This document shows, in pieces, positions 32,036 through 42,272 of a stretch of DNA of 64,000 nucleotides. The position numbers and the translations under genes were made by a program. Origin of the DNA: Ornithodoros turicata (taxonomy: Eukaryota > Arthropoda > Arachnida > Ixodida > Argasidae); assembly GCF_037126465.1 (NCBI RefSeq), contig NW_026999326.1:1612001-1676000 (forward strand). Reading direction: 5' to 3'. The first letter of the stretch is position 1. Every line of letters starts with the position of its first letter. The notes below the pieces were generated by a model. The model worked only from the letters and a program-made list of their open reading frames with translations. It had not been told where the DNA came from and made no database searches.

Positions 32036-32167
32036 TGTATAAGGAAGCAGGAGACGTCCGTAAGGATCGGTGGCAAACCATTTAATGACAGTAATGGCGG
32101 AAGAGAAGATCGAGGGCGGAAGCTCACGAGCTCCCGTGTCCCTGCAATCCTGTCGTCTTCCTTAACA
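32036..32167 (-). repeat. BEL/Pao 5' LTR
   Basis: 132 bp; the first transcribed LTR of the minus-strand element. The primer-binding site follows at about 32018-32035, and the GCAAC duplication lies at 32168-32172. Confidence 0.9.
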
Positions 32168-32172
32168 GCAAC

Positions 32173-32382
32173 ATTAATAAGTTTGCTCCCATCGTCCCAC
32201 CTGTTGTGGCGGCAGACGCGACCGAATTCGTCTAGCCAATCGTCGACGTCTTGGCCGTCGAGGCCGCTGAAGGAGGGAGGGTCACGTTGCCTTACGACAG
32301 GAGCGGCAGATGCCGATGTTGTGGCCTGCGTGGCCGGAACAGTACCGTTACCAGCTGCGACGGCTGGAGCACTGGTGGCCAT
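32173..32382 (-). pseudogene. Gypsy gag, N-terminal part
   Basis: Starts at Met (32380-32382), Ala/Thr-rich, then FSGLDGQDVDDWLDEF and KLINVA, where BEL/Pao inserted. The sequence joins in frame to the fragment at 26509 once one copy of the 5 bp duplication is discounted. 32383-32458 is the Gypsy leader next to the 5' LTR (32459-32532). Confidence 0.85.
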
Positions 32383-32458
32383 GAACAGTTCCAGGAAGAA
32401 GTTCCGGGGTGCGGGCTGCCTTGAGGAAGGGATCGATGAACGCACCTCCACCAAATTT

Positions 32459-32532
32459 TGGGGATTCGAAATGCAAGCGTTTATTGCGCTGACGATGGTG
32501 ATGAGGATTCGGCTCGCGAGATCTGTCTCACA
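32459..32532 (-). repeat. Gypsy 5' LTR
   Basis: 74 bp, differing from the 3' LTR at one position (GCAAGC versus GCGAGC). Confidence 0.8.
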
Positions 32533-32654
32533 CCATCTCTGGCACCGACGGTCCGCATCCTCTCTCTGGATCTTGCTGGGACTCCCCCGATGATCTGACA
32601 GGCCCCTGTGACCCTCTACAGTCACCACAGCGTCGTACCCCTCTACACTACGGC

Positions 32655-35600
32655 GTGGTGCCGGCCTCTACGTCCTCCATGAGGACTCCGGCATCTGAGA
32701 ACCTGCCGGGCTGTACGTCCCGCCTGCATGTCCTCGACTTGACGACCCCTGCAACCGACCAGTGCGGGTTACGCCCCTGCAGTCCTATATACAACCTGCA
32801 GCCCCGTAGCCCTTTACACTGCGGGGAGGGACCGGTTTCTATATCCTCTGTGAGGATGCCGACCCCTGGGACGACACCTGCCGCATGCACGGAAGAGCCC
32901 AACGTGGACAACGATGCCGGAAGCCCGCCCGCGGCCATCGGACACCGACAGCCTGAACGGAGCGATAGCGACATGACCGTATTCTTCCCCCTACCTGACC
33001 ACTTTTGCTGCACCGAAATGGAGTGCTCAAGAGCCTTCAGAAGCGAAGCCTGGACCTCCCAGAGGGCTTCCCTGAAGCGACACCTGGAACAAGAACGCGG
33101 CATACGAATATCATCCTTTACATATGCGTGCTCAACATGCTCGGCATCACTTGGCAAACGACCAACGCAGCAAATGGCGCAGCACGTGTGCTCACGTCGG
33201 CAAACAGCCAACAGCCGCAAGAGGTCCTTCGCCTTCAAGTGCAGTCGCTGTGGTGTCAGCTTCCCATCACGAAAAGGGCGAGATAACCACGAAAGCATGC
33301 ACCGACGACGAGAAGCACGTGAGCGTCTCACCACGGATCGAAGACCCTCGGGCCACGCCACGTGGCCTCCCTGTGACAATGCCGCTACCACGGAACCGTG
33401 CCGGACCCCCGGCGATTCAAGCTGCTTGGAGCCCTTCTCCCACAGCGAACACGACAGCTTACCTCACTCGGAGTCACGTAGGCCCCGACTTCCAAATGAC
33501 GAGCCAATTGCACGAGATGCAGCTGCGTGTGCGTCTCAGGGCTCCTTACCCTCAACATGCACTATCTCCAAGGCGCCGTCCGACGAAGCAGCAAGGAACA
33601 CCCCGAGTGATGCAACGATGCACTCCCACACGCCTAACCTGGACAACATGTCGGAACAATCTCCCTCAAACACTGATCCCGAAGCTTTCCGGGAGCATCG
33701 GTCCGAGAATCATCACCATGAACTTCCCGCTGAGTGCGCCTCCGCAGAAGCAACCGAGGAGATGCCCGTACCAGACAATGCAGAAGAACGTCCAACTATG
33801 GATAATACATCCACAGCAAACAGCACGATCCACATTAACAACCAACCAGAGCTCGAGCAGGATGCCGGGTACAGGGCTTCCCTCACGAGCACTGCAGGCG
33901 AGGAAGGCACGCAGACACAGGAGGAAAATGTACCAAGAACAAGTGGAGTGGAGGAACCACTGATACGCAGTAATGACATGTACGTGCTTGCTGAGCATCT
34001 AAACGCCCTCCGCGGCATCAACCATGACCCAGTGAATGACACGACCTGGAAGCGCTTTGAAGACATTCTGGAGAATACAACGAAAGCCGTATCAGAATTT
34101 GTCAGGCTTCCGGCTCCCAGAAGCGGCACGTACCGCCCTATCAACGTAGGCAACCCCAAAGATATACAAGCCTGCTACAGACGAAACCGCCGGCAAGCGG
34201 TTCGTCTCATCGCCAACGGCCCACCCTCACCATGCGACGTCGGAATGACTGAGACCACCCGACACTTTCAAACCGTGTGGGACCACCGTGAACACGACAG
34301 CCCAGGAATAGAAAGGCCCAAGGCACCAGAAGAGGTGAACCTGAGCCCCTTTACATCGGAGGAGGTAGAGAGCCGTCTCAAGAAATGCGAAAATACCGCT
34401 CCCGGGGATGACAGGCTCACCTACAGGCACTGGCGTTCCGCTGACCCCCACTGCCGATTCCTCGCAGCAACCTTCAACCTGTGCCTGAAGTACCGGAGAG
34501 TGCCAACCTGCTGGAAGACGTCACGGACAATACTAATACACAAGAAAGGGGACCGCGCAGACCTGACAAATTGGAGGCCGATATCTCTTGGCAGCACCCT
34601 TGGGAAACTCTACACTGGCTGTCTCGCGTCACGGCTAAGAGCATGGATCCTGGAGAACGATGTGCTCTCACAATGCCAAAAGGGTTTCCTCCCCTACGAT
34701 GGTGTCCTGGAGCACAATTTTATCCTCCAGGAACGACTAGACCAGGCTCGAACAAGGAAGGAACTGTGCCTGGCCTTCTTGGATTTTGCCAATGTTTTCG
34801 GGTCCGTTCCCCACGGATGCCTGATCGACGGAACCAGCGCCGCAGGAGCCGGGAATACGTTCTCCAAGATAGTGAAAGACCTCTACACCAACAACGAGGC
34901 GTCAGTGATCTGCAGCGAAGGCACAACACCGCTCATACCCGTGAACGCTGGAATACGACAAGGATGCCCTCTGAGTGGCCTACTGTTCAATCTGGTGATT
35001 GATCCGTTGGTGCGTCAAGTGCAAGGCCAGGGCAGCGAGCACCGCATACTAGCATATGCTGACGACATAACACCAATGGCGGCTTCACCCGAAGAGCTTC
35101 AAGATCACCTGGACCTTATCAGCCGCCTAGCGTGGAAAATTGGCCTCTCCCTCAACCCTACCAAATGTAGAACGATGCACCTCTCAGGAGTGCAACCAGT
35201 TGGACTGAGGCCCACACAGTTTTTCATCGAAGGGATGCCAGTGCAACCAATAAGAGAATACGAATCTTTCAAGTATCTCGGCAGATCCGTCGGCTTCAAC
35301 CCACTACCCGACAACAGCACCATTGACGATGCAGTGGAACTGGGCCGCAAGATCTTGACCTCAGTGCTAGCGCCCTGGCAACGAATGTATGCTGTCAAGA
35401 CGTTCCTGTTCCCTGGACTTAATTTCGCCATGCGCATGGGATCGAACTCCAAAAGCGACTGGAAGCGTCTTGACAGTGCACTCCGCCCCCTCATCAGGTA
35501 GACACTTTACCTCCCAGCATCTTCGACATTGGACTACATATATGGGAGCTCAAGGAAGGGAGCATGTGGAATCCCGCTCGCTGCCGATGTTAGCGGCGCA

Positions 35601-36661
35601 GCTCGAATTGACACCGCCTTTAAGTTGCTGACATCACCAGATCCAGTCACCAGGAGACTTGCCGAGAAGGCCGTAGACGCCACAGTGGAAAAACGCCTGC
35701 GACAACTGCAACCACCCACTCCCGACCTCTTTGGAAGTTACCTCTCTGGCGAAAATGAAGCGGAATTCAGGACTCCAAGCAGCGGCCTACGTTCAATCTG
35801 GACCGAGGCAAGGAAGGCCTCCTCCCGGCTCAATGTCAGGTGGAGCTTCAACCAGGACGGCCCACAGCTCGACAAGGACAACACCACCATCCCACCCCAA
35901 GGCCGGACCAAAATAATGCGCACATTGTGTGGCCAAATTCAGCAAGACCGTGACAACCGGCTCGTCTCCCTGGCCAACCAGGGAAAGGTCATGGAGTGTG
36001 TGGCCCTCGATCGCTCGAGTTCCCACTTCATGCGTACCGGATTCTCCACACGATTCCCTGACTGGCGGTTTATACATCGAGCTCGGCTAAACCTCCTCCC
36101 TCTCAATGGAGCACAGCCATGGACGAATGGTGATAAGCGATGCAGGCGGTGCGGCGCACAACCCGAAACTCTGCCACATGTGAGCAACCACTGCATGCGC
36201 TATTCCCCGGAGTACACCAAACGCCACAACACGATAGTCGAACGAGTCAAGAAGGCAGCCCAGAACAGGTACAGCATCATTAGTGAGAACCGAGTGGTCG
36301 GGAACACTGGTCTACGCCCGGATCTGGTGGTCTCGAGAGGCGAGGAAGCCATCATCTACGACGTCACCATCGTCTTCGATAACCTCCCGGATGCTCTTCA
36401 GGCAGCCAGGAGAGAAAAAGAACAGAAATACATTCCTGTGAAAGAGAGCCTGCAAGGCAGATTCCACCGGGTGACCGTCGAAGCAGTGGTAATTGGGAGC
36501 CTTGGAGCTGGGACCCTGACAACGACCGTGGACTGCGACGCCTATGCTCGAGGGAGTACTTACGACTGATGAAGAGGCTGCGCGTCAGCGACGTGATAGC
36601 TGCAACTCGGGACATCTATGTAACCCATGTCACCGGCATCCAGCAAACGAGGCCAATGTAA
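32655..36661 (+). pseudogene. UT4 main protein: zinc fingers, RT, CCHC, RLE
   Basis: 948 open codons to a TAG at 35499-35501 (LIR-stop-TLYLP, where other copies have a sense codon). The frame then stays open to a one-base deletion near 36507 (GGAGCTGGGACC), with true C-terminal codons continuing in another frame to 36661. Zinc fingers: CTEMECSRAFRS...RHLEQERG (last His replaced by Arg), YACSTCSASL...HVC, FKCSRCGVSF...H. RT: CENTAPGDDRLTY, IRQGCPLSGLLFN, AYADD. CCHC: CRRCGAQPETLPHVSNHC. RLE: RPDLV and YDVTIVFDN. 32533-32654 is the sequence between LTR and first Met, and contains one copy of the CTCTACACTAC hairpin unit. Confidence 0.85.
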
Positions 36662-36862
36662 ATACTGTAAATACCGTAATAATGTAAATACTCCACCGTA
36701 ACACTGTAAATAGCACATGTAACATGTAACACTATAAATAGCAAATGTCTCCCACTATACAATATTCTTAGCATTGTATAACATTGATTCATTGTAGATA
36801 CCTCAAATGTTAGTACTTCAACCCCACCCAAAATAATGCTCAAAACTCGAAATAAAAACACT

Positions 36863-37011
36863 CTCTTCTAATCAGCTTAATATCTGATACGAGCCCTATT
36901 TGGACTCACGATATTAATCTTAGTTTTGGCCCGAGACAGTGTGTCTGAAGCTCGCCTCGGCACTGTCAAGGGTTGCCCTGGTATTGCACTACCTCAAGGT
37001 GTAGCCCACCC
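36863..37011 (+). pseudogene. U2: U2 snRNA 3' fragment (from nt 41) after UT4
   Basis: CTCTTCTAATCAGCTTAATA (two changes from CTGTTCTTATCAG) to GCCCACCC. CTCAAGG replaces CTCCAGG in the terminal stem. Confidence 0.9.
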
Positions 37012-37320
37012 GTCTCAAATCAAAAAACAAAAATTCGGAAACAGCACCAATAAGCATCAGCAATGATGACCAGAGACAGGCAAAAGAGGGAAGCGTAGAA
37101 ACAACACCAAGCAAAGCAGGGAACCTACAGCACACACAGACACAGAACACACTTGAGACAACCACTGGGAAATGTCCTGTCTGGCCACTAGGGTACACAT
37201 TCATTCATTCATTCTATCTATCTATCTTTGTATCTATCTATCTATCTATCTCTCTCTATCACACTGGAGACAACCACTGGGAAATGTCCTGTCTGGCCAC
37301 TAGGGTACACATTCATTCAT

Positions 37321-37369
<49 letters not shown>

Positions 37370-37459
37370 AGATAGATAGATAGATACAATCTATATATCT
37401 ATCTATCTCTCTCTCTCTCTTGCAATTTCCAATCAATCATTTTTTATCTCACGGGCCGT
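37012..37459 (+). other. U2 3' flank and spacer with a duplicated segment
   Basis: Conserved 3' flank, then TCTA repeats. The segment ACACTGGAGACAACCACTGG through the first TCTA repeats occurs twice (about 37148-37230 and 37259-37330), and the second TCTA tract ends in a short inverted GATA run. No gene. Confidence 0.85.
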
Positions 37460-37784
37460 GATGCATTAGTACCAACACCCTAGTGTTCCGTATCCATATA
37501 CCACGATGCCCAAACTGGCGACGTGCCACGCGCGGACGTAGAAGGCGAGACTGCGACAGAAGCGAAAGGGGGAGATGTGCAGTCTATATCTCTTCTCGGT
37601 CTTTTGGCGGATACAAGGGAGAAAGAAACACGAGGTCCGTCCGCTAACATGCGCATTTCATGCAGTCCGACTATCATTCTAGTGCTTCTTACACGCACCA
37701 CATCATGTTGAATTTGGCGACGTGACACGAGAGGAGGCAGGTGCCGCGGCCGTGACCAGAGCGAAAGATGGACGTGTAATATTT
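37460..37784 (+). promoter_or_regulatory. U2 unit upstream block (candidate snRNA promoter)
   Basis: Conserved block with GCGAAAGATGGACGTGTAAT before +1 (37785) and the relic U2-like 5' end about 197 bp upstream (about 37588). Confidence 0.55.
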
Positions 37785-37824
37785 ATCGCTTCTCGGCCTT
37801 TTGGCTAAGATCAAAGTGTAGTAT
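37785..37824 (+). pseudogene. U2: U2 snRNA 5' fragment (nt 1-40)
   Basis: The longest 5' part in the window, running through AAAGTGTAGTAT and therefore including the branch-point pairing GTAGTA. It ends at an element fragment. Confidence 0.9.
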
Positions 37825-37908
37825 GGATCCGTACAATTATTGAAATAATGTTTGTATTGATCCTTACAATTATGTAAATAATGTTCGTACTATTTAATAA
37901 AATCATTT
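37825..37908 (+). mobile_element. Short 3' fragment of a U2-targeted element
   Basis: About 84 bp, AT-rich, with the segment ATCCNTACAATTAT repeated (37826 and 37859), ending TTTAATAAAATCATTTC directly before CTGT. The position between U2 nt 40 and CTGT and the AATAAA at the end mark it as a severely 5'-truncated insertion of the UT class. Its family is not otherwise represented in the window. Confidence 0.65.
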
Positions 37909-37964
37909 CTGTTGTAGTATCTGTAGTATCTTCGCTTCTCGGCCTTTTGGCTAAGATCAAAGTG
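37909..37964 (+). other. Composite U2 junction before UT5
   Basis: CTGT, two direct copies of TGTAGTATC (37913-37921, 37922-37930), then a second U2 5' end (nt 2-34, from TCGCTTCTCGG to AAAGTG). The same arrangement occurs at 42217-42272. TGTAGTATC is U2 nt 33-41, the target itself. Confidence 0.85.
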
Positions 37965-38250
37965 ATTCTCCTTTGATCGCCGTAGGCCTGAGAGTGGTGG
38001 CACCAAGTACTCCAAGTGTGTACCGCCCTTTTCAGGGCGATTAGGGTGCCCAGCCAAGGTCGAGGCCCGCCTGCTGGATTGGTTTATAGCCCCTCGCGCC
38101 GAAGCAGCCACTCTTGCAGGTGGTGCTAAGTGGGTGGCGTGCCACCCACCGCCCTTCTCTGGGCGTTGAGCGCCAGCCGAAGGAGGGCCTCTTTTTGGGC
38201 GTGGTTTATTGCCCCCTCCCTAGGCAACCTGACCCCGGGCTGGTCACACT
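37965..38250 (+). ncRNA. UT5 structured 5' UTR (two tandem modules)
   Basis: U2 GATCAAAG and element CTTTGATC (37970-37977) form a perfect 8 bp hairpin across the junction. Module 1: 37991-38114, closed by AGAGTGG/CCACTCT, with inner helix GGCACC/GGGTGCC, GTAC/GTAC and CGCCC-ttttca-GGGCG. Module 2: 38117-38231, closed by CAGGT/ACCTG, with GGGTGGC-gt-GCCACCC and GCCC-ttctct-GGGC. Both modules share the downstream GGTTTAT(A/T)GCCCC(T/C) segment. Confidence 0.65.
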
Positions 38251-41200
38251 ATGGCCTTGCCTCCGCCGCCCACACCCTGGGAGAGCAGCTTCCTGACCAC
38301 GACACGCCGCAACGCACCATCGGACCCTCCACCTGCCCGGAGTAGCCTGCCCTCAACATCGACAGCCGCGGACTCTCCAGGACACATGGACGGACGCTCC
38401 TTTTGCCCCACGACGCCGTCCCTAGTCCACGAACATCGACTGGAATGTCCCTGCGGACCTCTACACCCACCGCAGCCCCATAGCCCTCTACACTATGGGG
38501 AGGAATCATCTCCTATGTCCTCTGTGAGGACAGTGATTCTTGGATACCCGCCAGGAACGACGTCTACACCCCCTACAGTCAGACCAAGTGAAGAATGGAG
38601 CAGCACGCAGCCAACAAGAGAAGGCACGACGCTCACAGTATACTTCCCGCTCCCTGACCATTTCGAATGCTGTGAGGAAGCGTGTTCGTCAGCATACCGA
38701 TCGACAACCTGGACCTCCCAACGAAGCTCACTAACGAGGCATCTTGAACGAGACCACGGCATCCGGATCGGCACAATAAGGTACATCTGTGCGGACTGTA
38801 ATGAACTGCTGAACTCAAGACCTGCATCGCACAAGTGCAGCCACGCCAGACAATTTTCGAATCCAGCTCCACGACGAAACTACGGTCACAAATGTGGTGA
38901 ATGCAACGACACATTCCCATCAAGGAGAGGTCTAGAAAACCACCTAGTATGGCACCGAAGGGAAAATGCCCGTGCACTGCGAAGGAATGAGCTACGACGT
39001 GAAGAGTACGCACCGTCTCCTCTAACTACGGACATGTGTCACGATGAGCCAGAGTGCTCTTCACAAGCCTACAATGAAGAGCAACACGTCCCGGGAAATT
39101 CGACATTGGAGGGCGGAACAACTAGACCGCTGTCACGAAACGTATCCTACCAGGAGGCACCGGACCCAGGAACTACGGCACTAGAAGGGGGAGTAACCGC
39201 GCCACTGCCATCGGATACAACCTACGAGGAGGAGCCACACCCTAACCATCCGGCTGGAGCAGGCACACTCGACGAAACCAATAACACACTATCACCAATG
39301 ACCGAAGACCAGCGGGGAAATGACTCACACGGAGCCCAAGAAGAACAGGAGCCAGCTGTACTGCTAGAAGGGACAGAGAGAGCCAGTGTACGTGAAGAAA
39401 CTGTGGACAACACACCCAGCACCCTCCATGCGTTCGTGGAAGAAGCTGTTGCTCTGCAGTCCGCCCCAAAAAACGATGGCAACTGGGACCTCTTCGAGGA
39501 TCTGGTGGCAAGGGCAGTCACTGCAGTGACAACATCAGCAAACATTCCAGAGCCTGATGCCTCAAGAGCAAGACGCCAAACCACGAATCCCGAGGACCCA
39601 CGTGCAATACAGCGGCTTTACCGAAGAAACAGAAGACAAGCGGTGCGCCTAATCGTAAACAGCACTAGTTCCCAGTGCCCAATACCTCCGGAAGACGCAT
39701 CCATATTCTATAGAGACCTATGGAAGTGGAAAGAGGCAGACACTGAGCTCCTGCAGCACCACCCAGCCGCGGACAATGAAGTACCAATGTACCCGTTCAC
39801 GCCGGAAGAGGTCCTTGCAAAAGCTCGCAAATGTGAAAACACTGCGCCCGGAGACGACCGGTTAACATACCAGCACTGGCTGAGAGCTGACCCAGAATGT
39901 AGGTTCCTGGCAGCGGCATTCAACACCTGCCTGCAATACAGAAAAGTTCCTGCCAAGTGGAAGACATCCAGAACGATCCTGATCCACAAGAAAGGCGACG
40001 AACACGACCTCAGCAACTGGCGACCCATCTCTCTGATGCGGACGATAAATAAACTCTACACGGGTTGTCTAGCAAATCGACTCAGGAAATGGATACTTAA
40101 GGAGAATGTACTGAGCCACTGCCAAAAAGGGTTCTTACCATACGATGGTGTGTTCGAGCACAACTTCGTCCTCCAGACACGCCTCGACGCAGCGCGCACC
40201 GGGAACAAGGACATCTGCGTGGCGTTATTAGACCTTAGCAACGCCTTCGGATCAGTACCACATAAAGCGATAATCCGTGCAGCGAACCACACTAGAGCAG
40301 GCAGCATATTCACGGAAATAGTCCAGGACCTCTACAGCGGCAACAGCAGAGTGGTAGCCACAGGAGGGAGCCAAACAGACCCAATTGCTGTTGAGGCGGG
40401 AATCCGGCAAGGCTGCCCCTTGAGTGGTCTTCTGTTTAACCTCGTGATAGACGTCATCGTTAGGGCCGTACAAGAAGACAGCACCACGCACAACGTCCTG
40501 GCGTACGCTGACGACCTAGCACCGATGGCAGAAGACCCGGACACCCTCCAAAGACGTATCGACAGGATCTCAAGCATGGCCGAAAGACTGGGGATGAAGC
40601 TGAACGCGAGAAAATGCCGGAGTCTTCATTTGTCTGGACAGCAACCAGTTGGTCTGCGGGACACGGTGTTTTCCGTAAACAACGTAGCCATCGAAGCCAT
40701 CATGGAGTTTGAGGCGATGAAATACCTTGGGCGGCCGGTTGGACTCAACGTTCTGCAAGACGGCAAGGAGCTCAGGGCTGCCAAGGAAGCAGCCACGAAG
40801 ATCTTAAACTCAGCACTGGCTCCCTGGCAGCGCATCGACGCAATCCGCACCTTCATCTTTCCTGCACTGAACTTTGCCATGCGGTGCGGGGCGATTGGAA
40901 AGACGGAATGGTCCAGATTCCATACCCACCTCAGACCACTTCTGAAGAAGACATTATATCTGCCCCAATCAGCATCCACAAACTACATGTACGGGAGCAG
41001 AAAATCAGGCGCCTGTGGAATCCCGATCGCAGCAGAACTCAGCGACATCTGTCGCATTGATAATGCCTATAAGCTGCTCACTTCTCGAGACCCAACGGTG
41101 GCTGACCTCGCGAGCCATGAACTACGTGAAACAACTGCGAAACGACTTCGTCGCTCAGAAGGACCAGAAGACATGGAGGCCTTTCTAAATGGCGTAAACG

Positions 41201-42092
41201 AAGGCGAGTTCCGCGAGGCAAGCAACCCCCTACGAAGCGTGTGGACTGAGGCGAGAAAAGCATCAGGACGGCTGGCAGTGAAATGGGAGCTGAGTGGAGA
41301 GGCTGGACCCGCAGTCACCCGTGCAGACACGACTATAACCAGGAAACACCGCACAAGACTGATGTCACGTTTCCGAGCTCAGCTGTCAGAAGAAAGAGAC
41401 ACCCAGCTCCAACGCCTCCCCAACCAGGGTAAAGCCATGGAGGCCGTCGCACTAGACCGGGCAAGTTCCCACTTCCTAACGACTGGCAGCTACACTAGGT
41501 TCGCAGACTGGGGATTTCTCCACAAAGCGCGCCTAAACCTCCTCCCACTCAACGGAGCCAAGCCTTGGAGCCGTGCGCACGACAAACGCTGCAGGCGATG
41601 TGGCCACGAGTCAGAGACGCTACCACACGTCATGGGCCACTGCATGCGGATGAGCACGCACTACACCGCCAGGCACAACAAACTCGTGGAGAGGGTTAAA
41701 CAGGCAGCCAAAAACGCTTCACTATCATCAGCGAAAACCAGAACATCGGCGACACAGGCCTTCGTCCAGACATCGTGCTTGCAAGGGGAGAGGAGGCACT
41801 AATGATAGACGTGACCATCCCCTTTGAAAACAGACGGGAAGCCCTCACCAAGGCACGAGAAGCAAAGGTACAAAAGTACCAACCCGTAAGGGACCACCTA
41901 CTCAGGCGATTCCAAACGGTACACTTCGACGCTGTGATCGTCGGATCCCTAGGAAGCTGGGACCCAGAAAATGACAGAATCCTCCGACGACTATGCGCCA
42001 AGAGCTACCTAAAGAAAATGAAGCCGCTCGCCGTGAGCGACATCATTGCTGCGTCGCGTGACATCTACGTCCACCACATCACTGGGAAATAA
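38251..42092 (+). pseudogene. UT5 protein: zinc fingers, RT, CCHC, RLE (one frameshift)
   Basis: 1183 open codons. Three zinc fingers: C140/C145/H164/H169; C180/C183/H194/C196; C215/C218/H231/H235. A variable acidic linker is followed by the RRNRRQAVRLI block near 460, then RT from CENTAPGDDRLTY near 528 with NWRPISL, IRQGCPLSGLLFN near 718 and YADD at 752-755. CCHC: C1114, C1117, H1126, C1131. Near 41712 one base is missing (CCAAAAACGCTTC), so the RLE continues in another frame (41715-42092) with RGEEALMIDVTIPFEN and KVQKYQP. Apart from this the protein is complete. The start Met at 38251 lies by position in the conserved start context, though some copies use an ATG two codons later. Confidence 0.85.
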
Positions 42093-42216
42093 GGCGCTAA
42101 ATACGTTTTAAGGCGTCTCATTACCTCTGCATCTTGCAGCAATTGCCTATAAAAACTGCCGTTATGTTTAAAACTGTCTTTGTATTTAAAAAATGTCCCT
42201 AGCATTAATAAACCCT

Positions 42217-42272
42217 CTGTTGTAGTATCTGTAGTATCTTCTCGGCCTTTTGGCTAAGATCAAAGTGTAGTA
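42217..42272 (+). other. Composite U2 junction between UT5 and UT6
   Basis: CTGT, two direct copies of TGTAGTATC (42221-42238), then U2 nt 6-39 (TTCTCGG to GTAGTA). It is the same as at 37909-37964 except for five missing bases. There is no promoter block and no U2 3' part between the two elements, so UT5 and UT6 stand head to tail. Confidence 0.85.

Larger units (their letters stand above)
26510..32167 (-). mobile_element. BEL/Pao LTR retrotransposon, intact, nested in Gypsy gag
   Basis: 132 bp LTRs (26510-26641 and 32036-32167) are identical by eye. They run TG...CA on the plus strand (TGTATAAGGAAG to CTTCCTTAACA), which reads TGTTAAGG...ACA on the minus. A 5 bp target duplication GCAAC is present at 26505-26509 and 32168-32172. 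There is one uninterrupted polyprotein ORF. Next to the 5' LTR (minus strand) is TGGTGCCGAAACCCGGGA, a typical tRNA 3'-end primer-binding site. Identical LTRs plus an intact ORF point to very recent insertion. Confidence 0.95.
21844..32532 (-). mobile_element. Ty3/Gypsy LTR retrotransposon nested in UT4
   Basis: Minus-strand element with 74 bp terminal repeats (21844-21917 and 32459-32532; one difference seen), TG...CA ends on the minus strand, and a purine-rich tract GGAGACGGGGGAAG just inside the 3' LTR. Gag, protease, RT, RNase H and integrase follow in Gypsy order. Gag is split by BEL/Pao. No matching target duplication is seen at the edges (CATTG versus CCATC). The LTRs are very short for the family. 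Confidence 0.85.
21403..36862 (+). mobile_element. UT4: Utopia-like element carrying nested LTR retrotransposons
   Basis: Plus-strand element between U2 5' (21402) and U2 3' (36863). Its own sequence is 21403-21843 and 32533-36862; the rest is a Ty3/Gypsy element with a BEL/Pao element inside it. The 5' UTR (21403-21659) has the structured modules, but module 1 lacks its CGCCC hairpin. The coding region has one nonsense codon and one frameshift. The 3' UTR is 36662-36862 (no gene) and ends CGAAATAAAAACACTCT. Confidence 0.85.
37965..42216 (+). mobile_element. UT5: nearly full-length Utopia-like element
   Basis: Best preserved copy. 5' UTR 37965-38250, one long ORF 38251-41802 continued after a single frameshift to 42092, then a short 3' UTR (42093-42216, no gene) ending AGCATTAATAAACCCT at the CTGT junction. 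There are no insertions inside. Architecture and target match the U2-specific Utopia lineage. Confidence 0.9.

Noticed and set aside
37965..38250. HDV-like ribozyme call for the UT 5' UTR
   Set aside because: R2-type elements often have one and the junction position fits. However, I could not place the HDV double-pseudoknot core (P1, P1.1, P2, P4 with the catalytic C) in the sequence, so I report only a structured RNA.
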